The notes: generated by a model from the letters alone, not told the origin. DNA of 64,000 nucleotides from Centropus unirufus (GCA_013397695.1 VYZI01000388.1:143122-207121), one strand, 5' to 3'; positions 47,284-60,799 are shown, counted from the stretch's first letter. Translations and numbers: made by a program.

Positions 47284-50200
47284 ATCTTCATTTTTAATGT
47301 TTATATTGCTAGTAGAAAGCTTGGCATCAACCTATCAGCTGACCAACTCCTACTGGTGGGCTCCCTCCACGGAGGTTTTGTACAAAGGCGGTCTCGGTCT
47401 CTTACCTAAATTCACGTATTCTCAGAATTGTAACTTTTTGCCCTGTACATGGGTGAAAAGGTCTGAGGGAAAAAAAGCTGTGTTGAGTCAGAGAATCTGT
47501 TAGGGAACTCCCAGTGTAGCTGCACAAAATGATCAGCAGCTGTAACCCAATTAAATGCAGCAATTTCACCGTGCGCTACTGCTCACCAGAGAGAATGTAC
47601 CCGTACTCTCGGAACCAGCCAAAGCCTTTTGTACCCGCTCTTGCTAACTTCTCCTTAGGAATATTTAACATTTGGCTGGGGCTCCGCAGGCACAACGGGA
47701 GGCTGAGAGGGAAAGGCAAGGGAAGGTGGTGCGACGAGGAGCAGCCAGCGTGGAACCCCCCTGCCTCCGGGAGACAAAGCTGGGAGGTGGGCACAGAGAG
47801 GCTGCAGTCAGGACAGAAGGGTTCGGGGTCCACAGGGTCCCCTCAAGGGACCCTTACCTTGGGGTAGCCCTTGTTCTTCAGCTCCAAGCTCCTGCTGATG
47901 GGTGATGAGCCCAAAGTGAGGAACCAGGCTATTCCTCGTTTAATGTGATCATTTTAATAGCTCAGCCACTTCGAACTTGGCTTTTATAGATAGCGTGGCT
48001 CCAGGCTCTGCTGGTCTGGATGCCTTCTTGCCTACTCATATGCGTGTGTGTGTCATAAATGTAACTGCCTGGCTATCAAAACAATATAACAAGAGCCATG
48101 CAAACTTCTGGTTATGTGAAAGAAAATCTTTAAAATAATTTATTAATTTCCTTTTATAGCTGAGGCACTGTGTCTTCTTCTGTTTATCTACTGTGATTCT
48201 TTTCTCCTTAAGCAGCCAAACGATCTCGGGAAGGCTCACCACGAAATTTTATAAACAGGATTCCAGCTTTTCTCAACCAGCATTAGCAAAGATAATTGAT
48301 CATGTATCTCCTGCTGGAATCGGTGATCGGCAGTCATGCTCCAGAGATGGGACTCAGAGGATCACGTAACTGTGCAGATTACAAATATCTTTATGAAATA
48401 TATCGTTATAATCTCTTGCTTACCGTTCCATAGCCTACACCTTCTAGGATTGAAACTCTCTGCAAAGACAAACCTTTTGCCCCTGGTTAAACGCACGGCA
48501 CCACGTGTGGGTGGGAGAGGTGAGAGAAGAGCCCAGGTCACTGAGATCTCGTCTTGCTTCGCTCTGGTCGGCTGAGGCTGGTGCAAACCAGTGGCCTCTT
48601 CAGACCTGGCAGAGTCCGGGTGGCAGCAGCGGGGCCCAGGCCCTGCCTCGTTGGAACAATTAATGACGTGTGGGGCACCGCACGGACCAGGAGCCACAGC
48701 CCCACGTCCGGGGAGATGGAACATTGGCAAACAGGGGTTTCTTTCCCAGATTTGTTTCTGTAGTGTGTCCTTGTTCTATAATCACTCATTTCTGTAAATA
48801 AATCACATAACACTCACTTCCCAATAAACCAGTATTTACCAGGCTGAGCTTATCAGCGCTGTGGTTTTCCCTCATTTCTTTATGTCCATATGGTAAAGTC
48901 CTAGTATAAATTTTATTTTATCCTTTACAGACCTCTGTTTCAGTTCATTTTAAGTGACTAATTTGCCTAAATAGCCTTCAGTTTGCCTTGGAACCTTTTC
49001 AGCTGAGCATAGTAAGAAAATAAAAGAATGTATATGATCTATATAAATAATTGCCCCTTAACATCTCTGAAACTATGCAGAATATTTTTCTAAGCAGCAT
49101 TAATGCCCAGCACTCATTTTTCTGCCTATTTTTGTCCTTTGTCCTCATTTCTGTAACTGAGCCCACTGTCATCTGGTAGGAATATTTACCCGTTGGATGG
49201 GAATTGGCCTGGTGTCGAGCACATCTGGAGTCTAGACTCAGCGGCTCTCGGGGCAGGGCGCTCGCCTGCTGCTCTTTCCCCGGGTGGGAGCCGAGCGGCT
49301 GCTCCGCTGGCCCTGCCAGCCCAGTCCCCTCGGACGGCTCCCTGCTCCCTGCCCCCTGCCCCCCGCCATCCCAGCTGGGTGCAGGGCGCCTCTGGAGCAC
49401 CGCAGGGAGGAAAATCCTTGGACCCCGTGTGGCATTGTCAGCGCCTCAGAGCTCCCGGGCAGGGCCATGGACCGAGCGAAGGGGGTGCCTCTGGCTGGCA
49501 CCGGTGGAGGCTGCTTCAAACGAGCAACCTCTTGGCATACAGGGAATTGTGCTCCGAGTTCTTTAAAAACTCATTTAATTTATATTTTTTTTCCTGATCA
49601 AAAGCACGTGCTTAAGCCCCTTGGAGTTCAGAACTAGAAGGTGAGCTAGGGTGTTCTTCTGAATACTGAGGTGTACCTCAAGGAGACTAAAGTAGGCTCG
49701 GATTTTGTACGGAGACACGGTGCGTGGTCACAGGGGATGCCAGGACAAGAACTTTGTCTCATTGCAGCCCTGGGGTACTTGGGTCTCTGAATGTGTGAGC
49801 CAGCCCCTGTGTGTACTCCAGGCAGGATATTTTAGGATAAAAGCTCTGTACAAGAACGCTGCATTATTTCTTCTTGAAGATGTACGACGAGATTTTCTTT
49901 TCATCACTCTGCAAAACGAACCAGCCCCAGAGAGTGAGGAATCGGAATTCCCTACGGAGAGGATCCCGCGTTCTGGCGCTGCGCACACGGCTTTCTGTCT
50001 TCGGTGGGTGGGGATGCGATGGCCCCTCTCACACACCCTTGGCAATGGACTGGGGCCCAGAACTCTCGCTCTTAACCAATCAGAAAATATTTATGAGTAC
50101 AAACCAGGGGTGTCCCCGGTTCATTCTATGCTGTGCAAGCGGGTCCTGTTAACGCTGAGAGGAATTCTGCTCACAAATCACAGACCGATGTACGCAATCC

Positions 50201-50816
50201 CACTTTATCAGTAAACATCATCTCTTCTGAGTGTACTTGGAGCTCCTCTGCCTGAATGGGAACAAATACGGTTTTGTTAAAGAGGAGGAGCGTGCTGGAT
50301 TACTGCTTCCCAGATTTTCAGAGTAATGGGAATCTAAGCTTTAGTTGCTGGGATAAATTCTCACCAAGAATTGTACAATCATCCTCAGCATAATGGAGCT
50401 GCATAAAGTTAATGAGTTAAAAAGGACTTTCAAAGTATTTTGGTATTGGTGATGTGGCAAAAATCAGAAATAATCCTGCGTAACTCTCAGTCTGCAGAAC
50501 AGTTGGCAGAGCACGCAACATTTGTATTTCTTCAAAGATACTTTTTTGCTCATAAATGCTGACTAAAATTTTGAAAAGTGAGGGTGGTTGGTTCAATTCA
50601 GCATGTTGGAGATGGTATTAGTATGTATTTTTATTTTAACAGAAGCAGAGTTTAGTTAATGCAAAAGATTTTTGAGAATTCCTCAACATCACTTTAGCAG
50701 AACCACTTATCAAAATACATTTTGTCCAATAAAATGGTGATATTTTCAAAACTGAGGGACAGACTTATGACGTCTACAAAAGACCAGTATATCAGGCTTG
50801 AGTTTTCCTTTCCAAC
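47284..50816. other. Non-coding stretch with one GC-rich patch
   Basis: At 49200-49520 G+C rises to roughly 65 percent with about 20 CpGs by my count, and four open frames overlap there on both strands, so none is called. A 169-codon frame at 49705-50214 (+) starts at a non-ATG codon and shows no known domain or splice context. The remainder is AT-rich unique-looking DNA. Confidence 0.45.
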
Positions 50817-51084
50817 TGTATTGAGTTTGCATGGAAAGATTCTGATAGCAGGGGGGTACAAGGGTGGCTTCCGTGAGAAGCTGACAGAAGATTCTCCCAC
50901 GCCCAACAGAGCCGATGCCAACTGGCCAAAGGGTGGTCCTGCTGCTGGTCAGGGCTGAGCCAGCCCGCGGCGGTGGTGGTGGCACCTCTGGGGTAACACA
51001 TGTAAGGGCAAAACAGGCTGAGCAGCAGCAACTGGGAGAGAGAATGTGGGAGAGAAACGGGCCAACAGACATCGAGGTCAGTCC

Positions 51085-51120
51085 AGGAGGAGGAGGAGGA
51101 GGAGGAGGAGGAGGAGGAGG
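51085..51120. repeat. (AGG)12 trinucleotide run inside the LTR
   Basis: Twelve perfect AGG units lie within the LTR, where the family normally has only a few GGAGGAGG steps. The run is therefore an expansion in this copy. G-rich runs of this kind can form quadruplexes on the + strand. Confidence 0.95.
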
Positions 51121-51725
51121 ATGGTCCAGGCACCAGAGCGGAGATCCCCCTGGAGCCTGTGCTGGAGACCACGGTGAGGCTGGCTGCCACCCTGCAGTCC
51201 GTGGAGGCTCGCGGGGGAGCAGATGTCCAGCGCCAGCCCATGGAGGACCCCATGCTGGAGCAGCTGGATGCACCGGGAAGAGGCTGTAATTCCTTGGAAA
51301 GCCGGTGCTGGAGCAGGCTCCTGGCAGGCCACGGGATCCCGTGGAAAGGGAGGAGCCCACCCTGAAGCAGGTTTGCTGCCCAGACTTGTGATGCCATGGA
51401 ACCCCCTGGAGCCGTCTGCTCCTGAAGGACCGGACCGCGTGGAAAGGATCAGTGCTGGAGCAACTCATGCAGCCCACGGGAAGGACTCGAGGTGGAGAAG
51501 TTAGGAAAGGACTGTCTGCCATGGGAGGGACCCACCCCAGGGCAAGAGGGCGAGGAGGACGTGTGTGATGAGTGCGGCCTTCATCCTCCGTGCCCCTCTG
51601 CCGCGCAGGGGGAGGAGGTAGAGGGAAACTGGAAGTGGGGTCTGGGAAGAAGGAAAGGGCCGAGGGAAGACACGTGAAGATTTGCTTTTTTTAGTTTCTC
51701 ATAACCCAACTCCGGTTTAATTGGC

Positions 51726-51731
51726 AATAAA
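51726..51731 (+). terminator. AATAAA polyadenylation signal of the LTR
   Basis: AATAAA lies in the AATAAATTAATTT context that is typical of this LTR family near its right end. In an intact provirus it would direct polyadenylation of the retroviral transcript. In a solo copy it may still act as a cryptic polyA site. Confidence 0.55.
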
Positions 51732-51902
51732 TTAATTTCTCGGAGCCAAGCCTGGTTTGCCCTGTTGGCAATGTGTCTCCCTGTCCTCACGCTGACCCTC
51801 AAACCATTCCTTGTGTTTTCTCTCCTCTGCCCAGGTGAGGAGGGGCAGCGATGGAGCGGATTGGGGGGCACGTGGCATCCCGCCAGGGGCTGAGAGACGG
51901 GC

Positions 51903-54900
51903 TCCTTTTGGCCACCATAAATCGCTTTTTTGGCTGCCCTAAATCAGGGCTGAGGCTGCAGCAGAGGCTGCGTCCCTGGAGCCCGTACCTCACCCTCAGC
52001 AGCGCAGCCCCAGGAGCCCCCAGCTCCGCTCCAGAACTTTCCCAGAAAAAACATGCGCAGGCCGACAGAAAGCTGTAAATAATCCTCTGGAAGAGGCCCC
52101 ACCTGCACGCCCTGGACGGATCCTTTCAGCGCTGGAGCCTTGGGGTGGTGGATCTTTGTTTATTTATTTATTTCCTCTTTATTCCCCTCCTTTCCCTCTC
52201 CTCTCCTTGTTGTTTCTACTGAGGGTTCAATAAGCTGACCCTTTTCCCCAGATTTTTGCCTGTAAGAATAAATATATTTTAGATCAATTATTGGTGTTAT
52301 TTTTTTACCTTCATCAGTTGGTTGGATCCAAAGCTGGTTGGATCCTCCATAAATAGAAAATTTAATTCAGATCATATATCAGGGTTCTTGGATGTAATAT
52401 TTTTCTGAATAAAAATGGTGAAATTTTTTCCCATTGTGATACAAGAGATCAGCTTGCAAACATATAATACCCAGAAATTACTTGAGTGTGTTTTTATCAT
52501 GCAACATAGCATCAAAATATTTCCATGAATTTCCATAGTAATTCCACTTTGGTGCGTTAAGGAGGTATGCAAACATTACAGAAAGTGAAAGGAGAGTAGC
52601 TATAAAGTATTTTTTTAAAAATTAATATATACATAACTTTACTTGCCATTTGTTATTGTACAGAACTAGCTGAAGAATATGGTGCAGTCCACAAAACTTC
52701 TGATACAGATCTGAAATTATTGTAAAATACTAAGAAATGCTTATTCCCTACAATAACTTTGGTATCACTGGAAACATTGCCAGGCTGAGGTAGGAAAACA
52801 TTGGTTGTTACCAGAAAACAGAGGAATGTATTTGGAATTATCTTCCATCTGTATTCATCTGGCCACTGCACGTGGTGTTCAGGTAAATGACAGATTGGTC
52901 ACAGGTAAAATGTGACTAACAGTGGTATTTGGGCAGGAATTCCAATGGAGGTAGAAGAATCAACCCAGTATTTTTCATCTTTTTCTTCTATTTTGTTTTG
53001 CTAATGACAAATATGAAAAGTTCTCAAGATCAAACCCAGCTTTTCTGCCTTTGAGCAAATGAAGGAAAACTGCTTTCCTTCCTACTTCCCTGGATGTTAC
53101 AAATGACATTAAATTTGCTGTTCTTTTGAAAACACTGATTTTTTCTTTTTCACTTTTCTTCCCCTTTTTCAGATGATACACTTCAAAAAGTAAGAAATAT
53201 ACTGTACTGAATGGAGGTGTTAGAAGATTATATACATGTGCATCATCTCTCTAAACCATCTCAGAGAGGGGAAAATGCCCTTTGCAATGTGTGATGGTAA
53301 ATTTTTTATTTAACATGGTCAGATTTTATGCTTGGAACTGAAAAGGATCCAAATTTTCTGAAGTACTCCTGGACCTTTGCAATCCTCATAGCAGCATCTA
53401 GGATCAGCTCTTTTAGAAAGGTTGGCACCTGGGATGCAACCAAAGCCAAAAATGCTCTTTTGAACGCTCTTTTGGCATTCAAAATGAAACTGAGAAGTTT
53501 AGAAATCTAAAGGACTTTAAGAAGGACCTCAAGAAAGGATATAGTGGATATTTTGATAAGCCATGAATAATTGCCTTGCAACGTCCTACAAAATATCTGT
53601 CTTTAAAAAAATGCAGTTCAGATAATCCCATAAAATATGAGTGGCATGCTGCTGCTAAAATTGAAGGTCTAAGCCAGAAAATAGTAAGTAGCATTTCCTC
53701 AGGAGCAGCCACATGCGGTGGAGATGCTCAGTTCCGAGGCAGGAAACTCCGCGATCTGTCTTCACAGGGTGAGCTCAGGGGACCCCCCTGCGGCTCTCAG
53801 GCGCCTGGAGGGCATTCAGGACTCACAAAGCCACGGGCAGGGAACACGCTCCGAGGGTTCTGGTGCCAAATGGAACCAGAGCTACAAATGATCTGAATGA
53901 GCAGTGCTTAGCTCGAAGGAAAAGAAGATTGGAAAGAAAATCTGATGAAATGGAAAGCTTTGAGAAGAATTGCCATGAGCAGTCAAGTTGCACAATATTT
54001 AATGTTTTCATTTGATCAAAGTTAAAAGAAGGCAAGACAAGTATAAGGAATGGTGGGAGAGGGAGCAGCGACTTTCTAATTTGATGGTCGTGGCATAATA
54101 GGCGTGCACATTTCTAGGCCACCACTGCAAATCGGGCTCAGCTAACAGGGGCGGAAAATCATGGCTATGCAAGAATTGTTTATTCTCAGAAATGACACGG
54201 TATGAGCCAGAGATGTGGGGCAGAATCCTGTGGGTGAATCTTTATGTGCTTAAACCTCCCACCACAACGGGCAGCACGTGGCACCCGCCCCACGCTCTGA
54301 GCAGGTCCCGGGGATGGCATTAGCGTGGTGACTCCTAGGAGTAATCATTATATTCTAGGATTCTGCTCAGCCTGGAAAAAACAGAAACTTGAAGCCGAAG
54401 CACCCAAAAGGAGTGAACTTCCCAAAAGACTTCAGATGACATTGATACTCTGGCAAGTTTTACTGTGGATGAACTCACGAAATGGAGAGGGGGTCATGGA
54501 GATAGGAGATGTGGCCATAATTTTGGCCTGTGAAAGAAAGCATGGAACCAGATGTGGAAGTTAATGTAGGCAAGGAACAATGAAGGAGTATAAACAGATG
54601 GTGAATAAAATAAGACCTTTCTGTCTCATATTTATGAAGAAGTCACATGTAAGAAAATGAACTTCTAAGAACCCACTGCGAGCAATGAAATAGGAGAGTC
54701 TGAAAGAATGAGTCTGGGACTGATCCCATTAAATAAACTCCAGTGTCAAAAAGCATGGTGGAATGTATTGCTCAAGAACAATAAATCCAGTCACAAAGAT
54801 TTCTGCCGCCAAGATTTAGTATCTACAGTGTGCTGCACATTCTGCTGGATCAGCTCTAGCCTGCAGCCCAGCTGATAGTCCTTTGAAAATCAGTATTATC

Positions 54901-56587
54901 TTGGTCATAATTTCCACTGAAAAGTTCCACTTTTCATCAAAAACATTTGAAATGCATTTGTTTTCAATGAAACCAGCAATTTACTGTGTGCAGTAATCCC
55001 TTAGGATTCCCTTTGCAATGGTAGCGATAGCACTAGGAAAAGGGTCCTAGTCCAAAGTCCTTGTTCCCTAACTAAACTCACCTACTATAATTTAGTTCAA
55101 AGGAGAAATACATTAGTTCATTATGAATTAAGAAAGGGTATAGAATTTCTATCACTATTTTATTAAAAAAATGAGGAAATTTAATGAGACATCAAATCAT
55201 GAGGGAGGCCTTGTTTTTTCATTTACTTGCATATGGATGCTTCTACAGGGACTGAAAATATACTTTTGTGACTTGAAGGCCAAAATGAAAGCACAGCATT
55301 TTTTGTTTCACCGATAACAGTACCAGAAGAGACATTTGCATTGCATTTCTTTGCTTGTATTTAACTGTATGTGTTCTGATGGAAGAATGATACATCCAGG
55401 AGAAATTCTTTGTTGAAATAGTATGTCAACTATTAAAATGTTACATTAACTTTAGAAATGAATTACCATCTAACATTTATTCACTCAAGGTTCCGAGTTG
55501 AAAAAGGTACTAAATACACTACATGAAGAGTGACCATGAAAACAAAGGAAAAAAGGGATCTGGACATGATTATCCAGTTCAATTTTGACTTTCCTCAGTG
55601 ACTAAACACAAAACATCCCAATTTACATAATCCACAGATTTTGCTATGTTTGTACAAAATTGCAGCAATTAAAAAAAAAATCTAAACCCTGCAATAGATG
55701 TAAAACACAAGCCAGTAATATGGGACATATGTTAGAGCAATGCTGACACTTGAGCTCTTAATGGAATTTTACATTTGAAATTCTATCAGTTATTCATTTT
55801 CTACTGATTGAACACAATGAGCTCCTCATGGTTTCTAGACTTTGTCCAGAAATGAATTAGGGGTGAATGTCTTTTAGACTCTTAAAGAGAAAGATTGTAC
55901 TTATGCTTAAAATTTTCTAGTGCACTTCTGAAAAACAGCAGATGTGCAGAAAGGAGAGGAAGTCAAAATGAGCAATCGATGAAATCTTTTGTTTTATCTT
56001 TTAAAAGAGCGAGATATCATACATCACAGAAGGCCACACAAATATAGATCAGAAAGAGGAGGAAACGTTGAATATAGGGAAAATTTCCTGGTTTAGAAAG
56101 TATTCTTGCAACAGCAAGTGAGAATCAATATTATGTAGTTTCTCTCTTGTATATGTTAAAAACTCTTTTGATGACAGGAATTTGGATTGCGAGCTGGCTG
56201 AGAACAATGAAGTTGTTTCTCTCAAAACTGTTCTTATTCCTCTTAGGGTTAGGAGGATATGTAAAAGCTTAAGTACAATGATCATTATGTTGAGACAATA
56301 TTAATTTCAACGTTTATTCTCGCTAGGCTAAAGAATATCTTCTTAGTAATTATTTAAGTCTCATGGCACCAACCACTCTAGAACATGACCTTGCTCCTAA
56401 GAAGGCGAGGGTAAAAACCTCGTTTGTAGAGTTTTGTTAGTGGTAGAAATGGGTTTTATCTGTCTCAGGGAAAAGACTTGGAAGATAATGATCTGAACGG
56501 AAAAGAGTTCCCAGAACTTCCATACTTTTGGATCAGTTTTGTGTCGAGCGCGTATCCTCACGCCGTGCTGGATGGAGCCCCAGGGAA
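51903..56587. other. Long non-coding stretch, mostly AT-rich
   Basis: Just after the LTR a pyrimidine-rich segment (about 52160-52215) and a GGTTGGATCC direct repeat (52320-52347) are present. From 53700 to 53880 the DNA is GC-richer. The rest is AT-rich with no recognised repeat, RNA gene or exon. A run of 10 A lies near 55670. Confidence 0.5.
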
Positions 56588-56830
56588 GGTGTCACACAGT
56601 CACAGCCCGGGAAGGACCTGTCCAGGCCATCTGGTCCTACACATGTTGCCCAGGGCCACGTCCGTAGAGCTTTCCAATATCTTCAGGGATGGAGATTCCA
56701 CGTCTTGGGACAACCTATCCTAGTGCTCAGTCACCCTCAGGATGACAAAAGTGTTTCCTTGTGTTCAGACGGGACCTCCCGTGCCTGTCCCCTCCTGTCA
56801 AGGGTCTGGAGTGTGGCTGAAAAGCAGGGA
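56588..56830 (-). mobile_element. Decayed CR1 LINE, antisense copy
   Basis: The + strand carries GTCACACAGTCACAG (a degraded reverse CR1 tail), GGGAAGGACCTGTCCAGGCC, ATCTGGTCCTACAC, GTTGCCCAGGGCCACGTCC, TTCAGGGATGGAGATTCCAC, GGGACAACCTATCCTAGTGC, TCAGTCACCCTCAGGATGAC and GTGTTCAGACGGGACCTCCC, then GTGCCTGTCCCC. This is the reverse complement of a CR1 3' UTR and ORF2 end. Homology fades after about 56830. The element is non-coding. Confidence 0.88.
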
Positions 56831-59800
56831 AGCCAGGTCTGACCGGTGTCCCCAGACAGAGCAGCCCCACAGGGCGACGCAGCCGGGCTCGGTGAGGCTG
56901 ACCGCGCTGGGGAGACACGTCCAGCCCTAGGGGGTTCCTGCCCACCTGGTGAGCGTCGACAGGACAGCAGTGCCATAGGACCCTGCCAGTGCTCCCGGTA
57001 TTCCTGCACCTCCTCAGCCAAGAATAGCGGGGGGGGGCGCTCCAGCAGGTTCTTGGCTGGCCTGTAACTTTCCAGGAAAAGAGTATTTTCTAAGAAAAAC
57101 GCTTAATCCTTCCTCTTCTCGTTCCTGGTCCCCTGTGCTATTGACAGGGCATCATTCCTTTCCTTGATTCCATCCTTTAGTTTTGAGGTGTTGAAGTAAA
57201 TCATGTTGTCCTCTACGTCTCCCTCCTGGCTATGCTCTCCAGGGACTTTTCCGCTCCTCCTGAACCTCTGTAACACTAATCCAGCTTGGGGCAGGAGACG
57301 GCCTTGGTTCAGAAGCAATGAGTAGCGATGGCTTTTTTGTCGTGCTCTTTGCTGTCCCCCAGCTCGCCAGGAGCTCCTTGCTCCCGCCTGCAGCGGGGCT
57401 CTGCTGCGCTGCATCCCAAACTGCACGGGGGAACCGAGCCCCTGGGGTTTCAAAGACAAAGGACAAAGTGAACAATTAAAATAAAAAGCTTAATTTCTTT
57501 CAAGAGGACCTTGATGTGACAGATACTCATAGATTCCTTGCAAGGACCTGAGTGTTGAACTTACCGGTAGCTGATAAATGTTAGACATAAACACGTTTTT
57601 CAAACCAGGGTTGGAGGAGATGGAAAAATTGACAGGACTGGGCTTTTGATATTGTGCTTTCACCCAGAGTCATTTGGCAATACAGGCATGAACGAGTTGT
57701 ATTGTCTCACAATTTAGTTCATTTCAATGTATTTATAATGAACATTTCTTTTAACTAAGTCAGTAGTTTTAAAAGAAACCTTTAATCCATTAGTATATTA
57801 AAAATCCTCTTTCCACAATAACAAAGTATGGAAAATGCCAGCACAACTCTGTGGAAAGAGCAGTCTTAATCTTTATGAAAATTCAGTTTATTCATTGCTC
57901 CTTCCATCCTCAGTAAAAACTCTTTACAATATTTATGCCTTCTCAGCTTAAAAAGTTGTTTTGGGTTTTCTCCCCCCAATGTTAGAAATATTAATGCTTT
58001 GAGCATGTGTTTATGTATCTCTGAGTGGATGCTACTGGGAGACCAGGGAAAATTTATGTCTAGAGCCACAACATTCCTTCATACATGTGTCCCATGGTGA
58101 ACGCTGTTCTAAACGGATTATGAGCAGGTATCATTGCTTTAGCAAGTCTGATACTTTCTATTTTCATCAGCTGTTTCGTTAACACTTTTTTCACATCAGT
58201 GACAAGAATCTATGCTGCTTGACTGGTCTGGTAGAACTGAGGACTCAGACTGGCTGTCTGCTCAACAGAAACCAAGAAAAGGTTCCAAAATCTGTAGGAA
58301 TTCCCCATTGCACAATTTCAGCTCTTGGCTGCTGGAATTTTTCTAGTGGCAAATTGTTCTCACCATGTTTCTTGTGTCTTCCTCCTTTCTAACAGTAATA
58401 TTAAACGTTGTCAGCGAACTAACCTTTTGGCCAACCACATGATTTCATGTAGAAAATATAATATTGGTTGAAAACATAATACAAAATATTATGATGCAAA
58501 TATACTGGACCCCACTCAGATAACTTAGAATTATATACAAATATATTTAAATAAAAAAACACATAATATACTGCACAGAGGAAGATAAACCTCTGAAATA
58601 GAATATATTTGGATGTTTCTTTCAGAGATAAATGACTAATACCCTAAATTATCTACCTCAGACCTCTGAACAGTCATACATTTTTGTGTGTTCTGAAATG
58701 TTTGGTTAACCTTTTTTCCATTCTTCTAGTTTTTACAAGCTTCTGCACTTCTGGTTTCTGTCTGAGACAAGAAATCTAAGTACCAAAACCCCACAACAAA
58801 GGCTGTGCTCAAGATATTTCAGGCTTGATTTAGAGCAGGAAGTATTTAGATTTCCAGTTGAATTTTCAAGCACAGGAGCGCTCAGGTATGCATCCAAGCT
58901 GACCGGCGCTCTTCTAAACTGAACCCAAATGTGAAAAATTTAGCACTGGTCCCCTTACAGCCAATAAAGGGATGCATTTAGGGGACAATTCTGTAGTGGT
59001 GTCATGTAATTAATAAAACTATTATAAAAAACATGAAATGAAACTAAATTAAAATCTCTGAGCATTGCTTGTGTGAAGGGCACTTTATGCCGAGTTACAG
59101 AATCTATGGACTCCCTGCTGGAGCCTTTTCAGGAGCGTCTCGATGAGCACAATGGTAAAAGCATCATCACATGGATGCACAAACACATCTAAATAGCCTG
59201 AGCCCTTCAAACACACTTCAGCATTTGACACTCGTGGTGTAACAAGATCATGCTCTTTTGGATTATTACTGCAGATTTTTCCAGCAACAGAAACAAAGCA
59301 CTTTTTTTAAGAAAGGGACTGATTGTAAACATTGGCTGCTCTTCACGCTATGGTATTTGTCTTCCCTGGAACATTTACATAATTTCCTACGCCAAGAATG
59401 GTGAGCGTCACAAAAAACACAGTTCAATAAATACAAGTTCCTTCTTAAAATGCCTATCTGAAAATGACCTGCATGAGTCAGCATTTTTATGTAGCTCCAG
59501 ATCCAACGATAATCAAATCACTTTAACTCTTACTATGGGTTTAGTATTTTGATTTGAAAGGGTTAGTGTTTGTCTTTCAGGGAGTTGCAGAAATGAAGCA
59601 TAACTTGGCTAAATGGGTGTTTTGGCAAACACAAAAATTAACATTATTTTTTGGAACCAAGATAGTTCCCTTGACAGCCAAAGGGTATCTGAAAGAGAAA
59701 GGGAGCATTTGGTGATGGTGCAAGTAGGTTTAAATCCAGAGCTCACCAACTCACTGGGTCAGCACTTTGGAAGGATGATGCTGGACTTGCTGGAAAGGCT

Positions 59801-60319
59801 ATTGATAAAAGATGGGAAGAAGACCCTGATGACCATCTATGGTTAATTGCTATCTGTATACATGAAGAGACAAAATCTTATGCATCACAAGGCAGTTGAA
59901 GTTTGTTGAAAATATTTCACTTTTACCTCGACATAGAATCCAACTTCTAATGGTGAAACAGAAACTCTGCAATTGCCACGTGCAATGCTAAATGTTAAGA
60001 AATTAATGAACACATGCAGGTCTGTTGGCAGCCTAGGAAAGAGTTCTTTATATTTTTATTCTAAGAATGAAAAATACGAAATTCACCAAGCAAGGCTTCA
60101 AAATTATCAGAATTTTAAAGCAATAATGAGACACTGTGGACCTACTGTAGAAGATGGAGAGGACTAAGGAGAAAGCCAGTACCCCATTGGGAAGTCCCAT
60201 TTATTTACCCCGCAAACAGGCCGGATACCTCAGAGGAGGCTGTAAGTAAACTGGCTCAAGAGATTTTGGCTACTGAACCACTGAACCTCACACATATTGA
60301 AAAAAAGTTATAAAAGGAA
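56831..60319. other. Non-coding stretch, nothing recognised
   Basis: The first 200 bp is GC-rich and holds a G-run near 57030. From 57.5 kb onward it is AT-rich. Part of 59.6-60.3 kb might be decayed sequence of the CR1 copy that follows, but I cannot read it as such. No gene was recognised. Confidence 0.5.
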
Positions 60320-60537
60320 ATAACTGATCTCTGAAGATCAGGGATCCCACTAAGTTCAACAGATGCAAGCATGAAATCCTGCATTTGAGAAAAATATCTG
60401 TGCACCAATATAAACTGGAGAATGATTGTTCAGCAGATCGACAAAAAAGTTCCTGGGAACCCTTGAGGACACCAGGTTAAACCAGTTGAGTTCACTGTGC
60501 CCTTGCAGTGATAAAAGCTAAATATAGCTTGGCTGGG
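60320..60537 (+). mobile_element. Decayed internal CR1 fragment
   Basis: On the + strand the order AAGTTCAACAGATGCAAGC, AAATCCTGCATTTGAG, GTGCACCAATATAAACTGGA, AAGTTCCTGGGAACCC, GAGGACACCAGGTTAAACCA, GTGCCCTTGCAGTGATAAAA and a final GCTTGGCTGGG step matches the CR1 segment about 700 bp from the 3' end, as in the copy starting at 35600. Divergence is high. Neither the downstream CR1 body nor a tail is readable, so it is an internal fragment. Confidence 0.65.
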
Positions 60538-60799
60538 CTCGAGCAGCCACACCTTGGTAACCCATCACCAGCAATGAGAATACTGTGATTAATTACTTGC
60601 TGTGGCAGTTTACTTGAAAACTTTTTAGGACATTACTTTGTTCTTTGAAGTTATATTTAGTTATTGTATCAGATCATGTATGCACAGATAGCAATTAGCA
60701 TGTTATTCAGATAACAGATTAAATGTGGAATTTCAATATGTTCTCATCAGTGATGCTCCTGCTTCAGCTTGGCACCCTGATTAAATCTTAAAATGCTTG

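Larger units (their letters stand above)
50817..51902 (+). mobile_element. Near full-length solo LTR of a bird endogenous retrovirus family
   Basis: The stretch begins TGTATTGAGTTTGCATGG, passes through GGGGTGGC- and GAGAAGCTG-like steps, CAACAGAGCCGATGCCA, GGTGGCACCTCTGGGGTAAC, an (AGG)12 run, then a series of GTGGAG/GCTGGAGCAG units spaced by about 55-65 bp, GCAGGGGGAGGAGGTAGAGG, and ends GGGGGGCACGTGGCATCCCG. I recognise this order from a common repeat in bird genomes whose other end reads TGTGGTGGGTTGACC on the opposite strand. TG...CA-type termini and an AATAAA signal at 51726-51731 fit an LTR. No internal retroviral genes and no second LTR are seen, so it is likely a solo LTR. I am not sure of its formal family name. 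Terminal base positions are good to about 10 bp on the right. No protein is encoded. Confidence 0.85.

Noticed and set aside
49705..50214. 169-codon open frame on the + strand
   Set aside because: It begins at a non-ATG codon, has no family resemblance, and a 105-codon frame is open antisense to it.
50746..51522. 258-codon open frame on the minus strand with a Pro/Ser-type homopolymer
   Set aside because: It is the antisense reading of the LTR and its AGG run, so I treat it as non-coding repeat.
56845..57460. Continuation of the antisense CR1 copy or a gene in the GC-rich stretch
   Set aside because: No CR1 blocks or protein motifs could be read beyond about 56830.
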